This document shows, in pieces, positions 25,931 to 37,480 of a stretch of 64,000 bases of DNA. Numbering within the stretch: the first letter of the stretch is position 1; each line of letters begins with the position of its first letter. This DNA comes from Erigeron canadensis (Eukaryota; Streptophyta; Magnoliopsida; Asterales; Asteraceae): positions 43,286,463 to 43,350,462 of the forward strand of contig NC_057766.1 of the NCBI RefSeq assembly GCF_010389155.1, in the 5' to 3' direction. The notes beneath the pieces are model-generated. The model was not told where the DNA came from, searched no databases, and saw only the letters and a list, made by a program, of their open reading frames with translations. A program made the position numbers and the translations under genes.

Positions 25931-26376
25931 CACCGAAACGGATAAGGCAAAGGGAACGATACGGGAACGGGAAACGACAAAACTAAAAAATAAAAATATA
26001 TTGATTTTATATAGAGAAAGACTTGAGAGATTATGTATAATTATATATGTATAATTTTATAACATATGCTTGATGGTGACCGGTGATCACGAATTAAATT
26101 TTTAATTATCAATTTTGGAATAGAAAAAGCCTGATGGTGATATTAATTGTATAATGTAGTTAGTTTGCGTTTGGGGTATGCATATATAGTCGCAAAATGA
26201 AAGTCGTTTTTGGAATAGAAAAAACTCTTTGAAACCCTAATATTAATTAGATTTGGTATGGAAGTTTCAAATAAACGTTTCGGTATATATGGAAACTTCA
26301 AGAAAACGTTTCGTATAAGTTTCCGTTCCCATTAAGTTTCCAAAACGGGTACACCTACCTATTTGGAGTTTCGGTG
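25931..26376. repeat. Possible TIR element with CACCGAAAC ends
   Basis: Ends CACCGAAAC at left and GTTTCGGTG at right, with GGGAACGGGAAACG and its partial complement CGTTTCCGTTCCC nearer the left and right ends. No target duplication found and no coding capacity. Could be a degraded hAT MITE. Confidence 0.35.
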
Positions 26377-26852
26377 CATCATAGATGAAGAAATGTGAGC
26401 TGCTCCAATCAACACGCTAAATTCACACCGATATGCCATGATCATTAAACATTTCGTAAAGGTTGGTAAAACAAGTTTTTATCTTTTTTTCGTCATCCAC
26501 AATCTCATTTAAGTCATTTTGTATATTTCATGGTAAGAACCTGTGTTCTTTCTTACATTTTATTATATCTATGTATTATGCGTTGAGTTTTCCAAACTAA
26601 TTTTAAAAGTGAAATATTTTATACATGCAATTAATTAAAATTTAATCATGTCATGCAACACACAGATTTTAAACCCTCGTAATATTAAAAAGAAAAGTAT
26701 ATGGCGGTGTAATAATTAGTCTAACGTATTATTACTACAATAATAAATTAACGATAAAAGTATATAAGGAAAAATGAATTAAAACTATCTATACCATTAG
26801 TGAAAGGTCCATTGGGCCGGTAGTGTATCAAAAGCCTATATTTATACTATAT

Positions 26853-27235
26853 TATAAAGCAGATTCTTCTGTTTAAAATTTTAAGTTTCAATATTTACTT
26901 CTTAAAAATGCTCATTCTATCAATTCTATATTACCAAACACCCTTTCTCTCTGCTCAAAAATCTCAATCAATCATCTTTTTTCTCTTTGCTCCATAAATC
27001 ATTTACTCATCCAATTCATTCAAAATCATTTATCTCATAAACCGTACATCGATAAATTATAAAAACTCTATGGTTGGTCTTAAAATTTCATGCTCTTTCA
27101 TTAGAGATGTCATTCGATATACTTTCGACGAATTTTTAAATCTGAGGGCGGAACCCGTACGATTATGACCTTTAGCTATCACACTTTATGACCTATCATC
27201 CTACCATCTCACCGCCGCAATACACGGGTACTTAA
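26853..27235 (+). repeat. Helitron-like dispersed repeat
   Basis: Begins TATACTATATTATAAAGCAGA and ends near CAATACACGGGTACTTAATC, the style of short non-autonomous Helitrons. The internal block AACCGTACATCGATAAATTA to TTCGATATACTTTCGACGA (about 27040-27150) is shared with both arms of the element at 57539-58321. Confidence 0.4.
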
Positions 27236-28111
27236 TCTCGTATTTAAAACGCAAATTAGACATACGCGAGTCGCGATCAATAATCTTATTTCTTCAATTC
27301 CACCAATGTAATCACAAATAGATTATTTGTACAGGAATGACGGAGAAAACATAAATAAATAAAAATTTATAGTCATAGTATTATCTTGGAAGGTACAAAA
27401 TAACACATAGTATTCATAAACTAAAAAATAATGCATTAAAACATACTATATTATACCATTGGATACTTTAGGTTAATAAAAACTTAGTCAAAAAATGAGA
27501 AAAAGAGAGATATTCATATACCTCCTCGAGTCATTATGATCAAAGCCAAATTCAAGTTAGAAAGAGGATTCAATGTGAAGTTGTTTATAAAAAAATAGAG
27601 ATAAACACGAAGATACCTTAAATTCTAGTCTGATTTTGAATGAAGACTGCAAATAATAACCGGTAATGAAAATTATCATAAATCGTACTAAAAGTCAACA
27701 TATATATAGTCGAAGTAGACTTGGATTAATTGAAAACAATTCTACACCTTCAAAACAACTCGGCCTATAACCTTTTTTTTAGCTAATCGTTTTATATTAC
27801 TCAAACTGCAATAATCATGGATAAATTAATTAGTTTATTGTCTATTATATATCTAAAAAAGAAATGGACACATTAGAAACCTAATAATCTACGTATCTAC
27901 ATATATATCTTTATAAAGAATCGGTATATATTAAAAATAGAATAATCGGTTTGTCAACTAACAATGTCATGTAACATTAAATGAGAAAATTGTATATATA
28001 AACGATATTTAATTTAAATGTAAATGAAAACTATTTATCTAACAATATGATAAATAAACAAAAATTATTATTATATTAATAAAATTTTTGCCACTTTATT
28101 ATATTTATAAA
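27236..28111. other. AT-rich spacer without a recognised feature
   Basis: About 0.9 kb of AT-rich sequence between the Helitron-like repeat and the Helitron terminus at 28112. I see no gene and no complete element. Confidence 0.4.
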
Positions 28112-28142
28112 CTAGATTATTGACCCGCGTAATACGCGAGTA
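28112..28142 (-). mobile_element. Helitron 3' terminus
   Basis: On the minus strand: ACTCGCGTATTACGCGGGT forms a 7-8-bp stem and is followed after 8 nt by CTAG, then T at 28111. This is the canonical Helitron end (hairpin, short spacer, CTRR, insertion before T). The matching 5' end, which should lie to the right, was not located. Confidence 0.6.
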
Positions 28143-28403
28143 AATATATAATTATTGACATATTTATCATTTCATGATATCATATATTGAAAAATGTTGA
28201 TAAAAGAAGATGTTGAAATGTATTAATTAATATAATGATGCAAAATATGTCAAGTTAATTTATATCATCCTAAAATGGGTCAATTCAACAAATTAAAAAA
28301 AATCGATGAACACTGTCGCATTTGCAATCACTTTAGATATAAACTAATACTACCAATATCTTTAATAGAAAAAAAACATAAGTTTTATGATTTTATGTTT
28401 CTA

Positions 28404-28632
28404 AAAAAAGGGTAAATGGGTGGAAACTTTCTGGTCTCATGCATCATTTTGGTACCCAGAGCAAACACCGCTTAGAACTTATGCCCAAAAAGTAACCATC
28501 CTCACACATGCGAGCACAAGATATAGTTTTTCCATTTGCCTTTGACAAGTTTTGAACATGTGACCTCTAGCCTTCATCTGTGAACCCATGTGGTCACATG
28601 ATGGCGGTACCACTGAGCTTTCACCCCATTCG
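28404..28632 (-). mobile_element. tRNA-derived SINE with target duplication
   Basis: On the minus strand: GGGTGAAAGCTCAGTGGTA (pol III A-box region), then ATGTTCAAAACTTG (degenerate B box), a body and a short terminal run. Flanking direct repeats TATGATTTTATGTTTCTA (28386-28403) and TATGATTTATGTTTCTA (28633-28649) differ by one T. The internal promoter boxes and 17-18-bp duplication define a SINE insertion. Confidence 0.78.
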
Positions 28633-28649
28633 TATGATTTATGTTTCTA

Positions 28650-30499
28650 TAAACAACTGGTAAAATTTATAATTATTGTATTATGTGATGGTTTGAAACA
28701 AAAGATAACCATATTTCTTTAGAAAGATGATTAAGAACTAAACATAGATTTGACTTATCCTTACATTGAATAAGACTATTAGTCACATTTTACAATATTG
28801 TCATGTAGTTTAATGGTTATATGAATACATACATATTTTATTAGAGTAATAAATATAAATTACAATTATCATAAGGAAAAATTAACAAAACAAAAAGGTA
28901 ATCTTATATTAAATTTTAAAGTATCACATCTAAATCTAGGCACTATTTTATCATCCGATACTCTCTTAAGTGAGTTTATAAATACCATTTTAATAGAGAT
29001 ATCAAATGTATATCAAATTCTCAATTAAAGTAATAAATAATTTTTTCATTTCAATTTAGAAACTAAACTTTAAATTTTCCTTCTTTAGGTTTTAGCCTAA
29101 AAAATTCAAGCTTTTGTGTTTTTTCACTACCGTTACTACTACAAAAATGAGTATTAATTATTGTTTATTTTACACTTTTAACAACAAAACCATGTAAAAT
29201 GTATAAATCAGGAAATTTTGACAAGTTCAATATATTTAATGGTATATAAGAGTGGATTTGGAAATTTTGACTTAGGCGAAGATAAAAACTGTGTGTAAAA
29301 GTCTGTTATTATACACGGTTAAAACAAAACTCAGTAAAATGGAAAAACGTAATTTTTTGACACGTTATTTAAAAAATGTTGATAAGTGTTGTATATTCGT
29401 GACATATGCTTATACATATGTAGATTGACAACAATAATTTATAGATCTAATTAATGTACGTTTGATTCTTTAGATCTTTATTTTTGTTTAATCTTACGTT
29501 TTTTAAATTCATCCACAAGCATTTGTAGAGGAATATGAAAAATCATTAGATTAATGATCTATATGTTTTGTTGGCATCGGATTGGTTATCCTTTCCTTTA
29601 CATTATCATTTTAGTTTAGTTAAGAGTTATTATTTAGTTTATTTTACTTCTAAACACAAAAGGCATAAGATTATTATGTTACTCTTATTATTTTAAGTTT
29701 ACTATTATATAATAAGATTAAAAAGTAATATGGGTAATTCTTTTTTTCTTTCATAGATGTTACGAGTATGTTATTGTTTGTTGATTTTACTTATTATAAT
29801 AAAAATTTGATTGTGTCGTCTTTTTTTTTTTAAAGATTACTATGATGATTCAAGATTTAAAGGTGAATTTGAAAAAAAATTGTATAGTAGATGGAAGTCT
29901 TAATATTATTCTTGCATTGCCTTGACACTCGAATACCCGAAAGAAAAAGGTTAGAATTTTTAATCTTATTCATAATATTATTTCTAATTCATGATAATTC
30001 TCCATGACATTATTTAAGACTCTCTTATATATAGATGATGATGTCATTTTTTACTTAAGTTTGAATTAAAGCCATTTTAGGCCCTTTATATTACTATAAA
30101 ATATATGAATTAGTTTACTGAAAACTCTTTTATAGTAATTATCTTTCAAAAATTGTATGAAAATTTTATTATGATTTCTTGAGATTCTTTTGAATTTTAA
30201 ATTTCAAAATATATCTTGTTTCGGTCAAAAATAAAGATTATAGACAACTCAAGAACCGAAGATTTGTAAGTGGGGTTTGGTGTTCAAGGATTTTCAATAA
30301 AAAAGAAAAGTTTTCTTAACAAAAATTACTAAACTATGAGTTTAGGTTTAAAAAGAGTTTTAAGAAGATCTTTGGGATAAAAATATTTCGAGTAATTAAG
30401 AAAACGGTTGAAGATAACGTAAAGTAATGCAGATTAAAACTAAAGCGTTTAAGTAATGTGGTAAAGAAAATGCGCTAAAGAATAATAACACCGGAATTT
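28650..30499. other. AT-rich intergenic sequence, nothing supported
   Basis: Very AT-rich spacer. I see no gene, no complete mobile element and no recognisable RNA gene. Confidence 0.45.
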
Positions 30500-30987
30500 T
30501 GTTGACAAGGAAAAACCCTTGATCCAGTTAAGTGATCTTAGGTAAAAAACCCTGGGAGGATGCAATCGACCCTCCAGTTGTTCTCTTATTATTACTCTTG
30601 TTTGCGAACGATTACAACGAAAAGAATGAATAACAATTGAATGAGTGAATAACAATTGTTACTTAATTAAATTATGGTTGCCTGAACGATGAGTTGATTG
30701 ATGATTTGCAGAATGTGTATTCTTTCAGTGTTGTTGATGAGTGATTGATAGCATGCCCCCTTCTGCTTGTTGGCTTCTTCTATTTATAGCGCTAGACGTT
30801 GAACCGTATTTCTGAAATATCCGGGATCTCCCTGAACTTGCTCTCTACGCTGAAGAAATGGCATTCTTCATCAAGTAAATCTGTTGTCAAGTCCGATTCT
30901 CGTGGAGGAAATGATAGACTATCCGTTGTAACACGTTTTCTTTGTGTAACACGTCTTTGACTTTAGTCCTGCAAATAATACCTGACA
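30500..30987 (-). mobile_element. Possible LTR (Copia-like)
   Basis: On the minus strand the segment begins TGTCAGGTATTATTTGC, has a core-promoter-like CTATAAATAGAAGAAGCC (near 30780), and ends TCCTTGTCAACA, giving TG...CA ends. The higher GC content contrasts with its surroundings. A TATA box in mid-element followed by A-rich leader-like sequence fits an LTR. No target duplication is evident, so it may be a truncated or old solo LTR. Confidence 0.45.
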
Positions 30988-33082
30988 CACTGGACATATA
31001 TTTGTTAGTAGAATCATAGATCTTGAATATATCAAGATCCCAATATATCAGGATAATGATGCAATGTGAGCTGGAACTCTGAACTTAGTAGGATCTAAGA
31101 TCTTATAATTCTATACATTGTTACGTATTTTTTACAGAAGAACTAAAACTAAAGTATTAATTTTGTTCAGGATCTTAATAGTGCAAATTCTACCCCAAAC
31201 ATATCTTTAACGCTCATTCTATATTTCCTTATAGATTATAACTTGTTTGGCCCAAATCCAATACAATTTTCATTGTGATCCTTAGTAATAATCGTTTATT
31301 CCTTTAGATTTTTTATTAATACTATATAATATCGATATTTTTTAAAGTTATAATGTATGATCAAATAGATTGAAAGAAATAGTCCATGAGCATACATTTA
31401 AAAATAGTTTATAATTATTAATTTATCTTTAACTTAGCATATGGTACTCCAAAAGTAATGTTCAATAGCAATTAAGCATTTACGGACTTATAAAATAATT
31501 AGCTATGTTGACGAAAATGGGGAAAAATTAGCTATATCCACAAAAAGGAAAAAATAGCTTAATATTTTATGTTTAATAAGAAATATTATGTTTTAGTGTT
31601 ACTTGCTAGATGTATATATAACATTGAGCCAATGTGTACATTGACACTATCTATCATATATCAACTATAAGATAATAAAAGATAGATATTCACATTGGTA
31701 TGTTATGTGATATGGTGAATAAGAATATGTTTTATGTTATGGTATATGAGTTTTAATTTGTTAACTGATTGAAGATGTCGTAACATCAATGGTGCTTTTC
31801 TTAACGACATGTTTTTAATCAAGGAAAAATATACGAGTTTATTTTTATAAAGTGGAAGGGCTAAAGTTGTGTTGATTTAATAATAAATTTGGTAATGATA
31901 TCATTATTTTGATCTAAAGAGTATAACTAAAAGTTTAAATTCGTCTAATGGTCTTTATTTCTCTATAAAAGAATTTAGCGCCTTAATAATCTCATCGTAT
32001 GTACACATGTTTAACTTATAATAATAATTATGTTATTACGAGAACTTAATATGTTTATCTCGCGTATTACGAGAGAAATATTTATAAATCTACCAAAGTG
32101 TTAATATGTGATAAACTAATAAATAAAGTATAACATATTAAAACTACTTTTTGGGTAAAAAGATCGATCATATGGTCAATGGTATTATTATTATTATTAT
32201 TATTTATTTATGGTACATGACTAAGAAGGAAGTTTTAGGCGTTCGATCATCTAAGGGTTCATTATTATTATCGTTATATTATTTATTTATTATTATTATC
32301 ATCATTATTATTTATGGTACATGACTAAGAAGTAAGCTTTAGGCGTCCATATATTATTATTATTGTTATTTATGGTTCATGATAAGGGTATCTTTTGTCT
32401 AATCATATAAAGTATAAGTATTAATATTGTCAATAAGTAAAGATGAAATAATTAAATTTGATCTAATGGTTATAAATTAAGGATGAAATTCATCCAAAGA
32501 TTCTTATTTGTTTAATAATGAATTTAGGACCTTGTTATATATATATTGGTAGATTTTTTCCGTGATATACTTTAGATTTTTTCCTTACCTATTTTGGAAG
32601 CTTATTTGAAAGGACATTTGATCAAAAGAAATATTCTTAACTATTTTTTCCTTTAATATTAAGATAGATTTCCTATATGCATGTAACGTTGTAAGCAGAT
32701 TACACCCGGCCAGCATTTCCCTATTAGATATTTAGAGTGATTTGCATCAATCACACCATCACACAAAACAATTATTTCACATAAGCGATCATACAATATA
32801 TAACCACATTCATAATTAAATTACTACTGGAAAAAGTAAGTGTAGTTGCACCAATTTGGCTCCAACGACGAGACCAATTTGGTCATTCGACTTGCAAACA
32901 AGGTACGTGGTCGAGACCAATTTGGCTCCAACAACGCCAACATCCCGGCCCGTGTAGTTGGACACGTACAACGTCGTTGTGCCATTATGTCCATCCACTC
33001 TTACCTCTCTTAAAGCTAGCAACAATTAAACTAAAAAGTATGAATATCACATCAAAGGAATGAAATATTATTCCGTATATAT
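30988..33082. other. AT-rich intergenic with local duplications
   Basis: No gene supported. Near 32178-32390 the block TTTATGGTACATGACTAAGAAG with GTTTTAGGCGT is present in two to three tandem copies separated by ATT microsatellite. At 32856-32945 the phrase GAGACCAATTTGGCTCCAAC is repeated; this GC-richer patch reads open on the minus strand (69 codons) with a short internal protein repeat, but I do not recognise it. Confidence 0.4.
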
Positions 33083-33884
33083 CTAAAAATGAGTGCTTCG
33101 TAACTGGTTAAGAAAATGACAATTTTTACCTACATCTTTCCAAATGCCAATCTTTCTGCTAACATTTAATTGTAACCCCATATACCTAAAACAACAAGAA
33201 GAATTGAAGAAGAATAATAAGATTCATTAATTATAGATCATCGTTACCTAATTCTATTAATTATTTAAACAAAAAATATATATATATCTTTTTCAATGAT
33301 ATAGTAGTATGATCTATATATGTTCGTAGACTATATAAATTATTGTATAATAAAGCATATATGGACGTACGTATATGGTTTACCTTCCGAGCATCATTAT
33401 AGTAGCTTGAGGATTCGTTCCAGGAGTATTTAGTAGAGTTGAACTATCAATTACACGCAATGCATCCACACCGATAACTTTATAGTTACGATCAACAACT
33501 TTATCAACCTGGCATCCTCCATGGTAATGCCATATACTCAACACAGTGTCTTTGCAAAATTGTTCTAAATCAAATGCCGCATTGACATGTCTAGGTCTCA
33601 AGTTGAGAGGTAATGCAACGATCAAAGCAATCAACGCTTTAACCGAGATTGAAGGATAAAGAAACTTCTTCAATGCTTTTGATTCCAACACCTTTATAAC
33701 TATTTCCATACCTTGAACACATCTTTGGAGGTCCTTTGGGTCTCTAAAGTAGTTGAATGTAACCTTAGGATTATGACTGGGATTTTTCGTCACAAGCTTA
33801 AGGTCGAAAATTTTTTCGAAACGGACGTATTTCAAGGGTGTTTTGTCAAACAAGTTTTGGAAAAAAATTTTTTATCAAACTAGT

Positions 33885-34255
33885 CAAACCGGTATTTGAA
33901 ATACCGGATTCAAAATTCCCGGTCAAATCCGGTATTTGAAATACCGGTTTCAAAAAGGGAAATTTGAATCCGGTATTTCAAATACCGGACTCAAGATTTG
34001 ATATGACAAGAGAGAGAGTGGGACAGTGCAGGTACAGAGCACAGAGCACAGAGACGTCACAGACAGACAGAGAGACAGACGTGCAGGCAGAGAGTGACAA
34101 ACATAGTACAACGAATCCGGTATTGGAAAAACCGGATTCAACCAAACCCTAACACGTGTCGATGCCTGGTCATACCCTAGTTGATGTGATGTGACCTTGG
34201 TTCAGAGGTACAGAAAGATGGCAGTAGCAACAGTATGAATCCGGTAATTCCAAAA
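33885..34255. repeat. Left subterminal palindrome array of the MULE
   Basis: Copies of the palindrome CCGGTATTTGAAATACCGG occur near 33890, 33928 and 33970. Degenerate forms CCGGTATTGGAAAAACCGG and CCGGTAATTCCAAAACCGG occur near 34115 and 34241. The array matches that at the other end (37235-37480). Such subterminal arrays may be transposase-binding sites. Confidence 0.75.
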
Positions 34256-34525
34256 CCGGTTTCAAGTTCAGACAAAAAAAGGCCATGCAACGTAGCAGTC
34301 TGTGTATTGTATATATACATGCATATTTTCTCATAGATGATCACCCAAAGCAATATATATTTTTCATAAACAAGAAACAAGCAATATATATTTATCAAAG
34401 CAGTATTTTCATAAACAAAAATGGCCTCTATCAATGTTAGCTGTGTTCCAAGAAACCCAGAGTTGTTGTGGCTACAAGCTGCAGATGAACATCGGTCATA
34501 CAACATCTCCCATGACCGTAAATAT

Positions 34526-37022
34526 TCAAATTTCAGGGCATGTCTTCCTGTTATGGCCCAATTGACCGCAAATACCACATCTAGCTTGTTGTCTTGAGGT
34601 TGAAGATCTGCTCGTAGAACTCTCATCCATCTCATTCCGGTACCGTCTGGTGCGTCTCCTACCCCTTTGGGTGACCAGTTTTTCAGAGTCTCCCTGAATC
34701 TGCCAATCTACCGGCGCCCAGTAATTCACCTCTCGAAGGGGAAAAAGTGCAGCATTATACTGATTTATCCATGTCCTAGTTGTGTACCTTTTACTTGGAA
34801 GATTAGCAGCTCTCTCTTGTCTATACCCGCAAACAGCAATGGCATGAGAACATGGAAACCTTTGATGCTGCCAAGCTCCACAAGAGCATTTTTTCCTATT
34901 CTCCCCCATGACAACATTGTATGTGTACTCGCCTTGTGCATTTCTTTGGTTTGTTCTGACCGTGTAATTACCTGTTCGTTCATCAAACACTTCCACTCTA
35001 TGGCTTGTTAACGCTCGTTCACGCATCTGATAAACCTGCCACATTTTGCGAGCTAATGGTGGGTTCCAGCTACTTGCCTTCCGGTATTGGCTGACAAAAT
35101 GGTCTCTTGTCCAAGTAAAAGTGCTCTCAATTAAAGCTCTAATAGGTAGCATTCGAGCCTTACCAAGGATATTGTTTTGGCACTCGGCAATGTTTGTCGT
35201 TAAGTTACCCCAACGACGAAGCGCCGAGTCGTGCCTTAGAGTCCACTTGTCCAAACCAATGTTCCTCAAATACGGCCAAACAGCATCATCTTCACCTTTG
35301 ATTGTGTTTATCGCCCAAGTATACTTGGATGATTGGGAGGTGGAACCGATAACCCAAGCCAGATTCTTGATTCTCCTGTTCTTGAAGTGCGAGTTGACGT
35401 TGCTACAAATGTGCCTCAAACAATACCGATGATGCCACCCATCAATTTGGCTCACTACATTAAGAATGCCTTGGTGACGGTCTGAAATGATACACAAATC
35501 ACCTTGCCTCTGCGACCCGACATGCTCTTCAAAGAGATTTAGAAACCATCCCCAACTTTCATTAGACTCTTCATCAACCAAGCCATAAGCGACCGGCAAT
35601 AGTTGTCCATTGGCGTTCTTTGTCACTACAGTTAGCAACTTACCTTTGTAGCTGCCTTTCAAATGAGTGCCATCGACAAAGATCACCGGAATACAACGTT
35701 GGAATGCCCTAATTGCCGGTCCAAATGCCCAAAATACATACTTGAATGTATGTATATGGCTTGAACTGGTTGGAGAATGGAGCCATTCCACAACAGTGTC
35801 TGGGTTAGCACGTTGTAATTTTCAGCAACATACTTGGGCAGTGCATCAAAGTTACTCAGCCAAGTTCCATACAACCTTTCAATTGCTAACCTTCTTGCAT
35901 TCCACGCCTTGGCGTAGCTCACATCAACATTGAACGTTGTTTTTACTTGGGCCTGGATCTGTCTAACTTTTAAAGTTAAATCCTCCCGCACTTGTGACAA
36001 AATTTCAGAAGCAATCATACTTGCTGTCATACAACGATTGTTATTAGATATCACTTCTCCATAACAATTGTGACTCTCCACCCACTTTGTGATCTGAAAC
36101 AATCCTAATCTGTTTCTGTTAGATCCAGCTACAAGCCACCTACACGGGACCCGGTCCAAAACACCACGATAACTCTTCCCCCTGGTCATGCACTGTGCTT
36201 TCCAAAACGCTGGCCTTGTATTCATAACAATAAGTTCCCTGTTTTCTCTTATGTTCCAAAGCCTAACAGCGTGTATAAGCTCCGCCTTGCTCTGAAAAAA
36301 CATTCCTTTTTCTATCACATTTCTATCCGGCGACCAAAATTTCACATCTTCTTGAACTTCATTGAATGGCATTAAACGATCTTCATTATCATCTTCAAGA
36401 TTAACAAGTTCTTCATGCTCCAAAGGACCTTGTGCATGAGCCCCTTCTTCTTCTTCATCTCCAGATACATCCCCATCAACGCTATATGCGTCGATGGTAT
36501 CATCACTTGTATAAGGTGCCTCGTCGCTTGATCCACCAACCATTGGGTCAATTTCATGATCTTGAACATGTTCATCGTCTTCATCGTCATGGTCTTCATC
36601 ATCGTCATTGTCATTGTCTGCATCATCTTCGTTATCTTCTGGTTCGTTACTTCCTTGGAAATAACATTGGCTTTGATTCAAGCTTAACAACTGGTTTGTA
36701 AAAGTAGGCTCGAACTTCACTTCAAATTGCGCTTCACCGAGATGATAAATCATTGCCAAAGTATTATCATCCGTAATTAAGTTCCTAAAAGGAACACCCT
36801 TAAATTCATACCACAAATATAATTGCAGTTTGAACTGTTGTTTTGAAACACCAAAACAACTGTAAATTATATTACAGATTTGTGAATAAGTCATCATGTG
36901 GAAATGGGAAAACTTCTTCTTTTCGATGGATCTGTATTTTGAAGGATTCCATTTATGAATGATACTTGATCATCCCATACTAACTGAACTACAATGGGTT
37001 TGAATGATGAAGAAGAAGCCAT
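34526..37022 (-). pseudogene. MuDR-type transposase with two apparent frameshifts
   Basis: The reading starts at ATG 37022 (MASSSSFKPIVVQLVW, the MuDR N-terminal domain) and changes frame near 36898 to the long frame beginning MMTYSQICNIIYSCF. An Asp/Glu-rich tract lies near 36380-36630 and the MULE zinc/dimerisation region follows. A second frame change occurs at an AATTTT run near 35818-35822. Downstream are the catalytic D of FVDGTHLKG, D of IISDRHQG and E of NIAECQNN, the SWIM zinc finger CSCGAWQHQRFPCSH, and a CCHC knuckle CGICGQLGHNRKTC just before the stop at 34526. Total about 830 codons, a full-length MURA-like enzyme that cuts and rejoins TIR ends. Each shift is a single base, so sequencing error or recent mutation are both possible. 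Without them the element would be autonomous. Confidence 0.85.
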
Positions 37023-37224
37023 TTTTTTTAAAAGTGTTTGAAATGTTATCTGAAAATGTTTGTTTTTTTTTTAAAGTGTTTGAAATGTTATCTGTAAATG
37101 TTTGTTGAGTACTGATAATGTTTACTGATGAAGAAGAAGCCATCACATACTATATATATACAACAAAAATCTAATTAAGTTAACATAGCATATTAGGGTT
37201 TCACCTCCATTCGACACGTGTTAG

Positions 37225-37480
37225 GGTTTCCTCGAAACCGGTTTTTCAAATACCGGTTTCGAGAGACGTGTACGCGACCACTGTACCACCAGTACCTCTG
37301 CCACTGTACCACCAGTACCAACACTGTCCCACCATTGTCCCCCTCTCTCTCTCTTGTCACATCATTTCTTGAGTCCGGTATTTGAAATACCGGATTCAAT
37401 ATCCCTTTTTGAAACCGGTATTTCAAATACTGGATTTGACCGGGAATTTTGAATCCAATATTTCAAATACCGGTTTGACT
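37225..37480. repeat. Right subterminal palindrome array of the MULE
   Basis: CCGGTTTTTCAAATACCGG (about 37239), CCGGTATTTGAAATACCGG (about 37375), CCGGTATTTCAAATACTGG (about 37416) and a fourth degenerate copy near 37453, mirroring the left array. Just inside, a 50-bp unit (AAAGTGTTTGAAATGTTATCTG) is tandemly duplicated at 37030-37110. Confidence 0.75.

Noticed and set aside
28560..28632. tRNA-like sequence (AGCTCAGTGGTA)
   Set aside because: Part of a SINE; no complete cloverleaf or anticodon arm.
32050..32085. CTCGCGTATTACGAGAG hairpin as a Helitron end
   Set aside because: No CTRR follows within about 12 nt on either strand, so a true terminus is not supported.
32816..33025. 69-codon minus-strand frame with an internal repeat
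   Set aside because: Short, duplicated phrase, no known domain; next to the pseudogene 3' end. Not supported as a gene.
34177..34635. 152-codon minus-strand frame at the end of the MULE
   Set aside because: Overlaps the true C-terminal coding frame of the transposase in another frame; no domain and low complexity.
36372..36701. Met/Lys-rich and His-rich frames on both strands
   Set aside because: Shadows of the Asp/Glu-rich GAT/GAA repeat region of the transposase.
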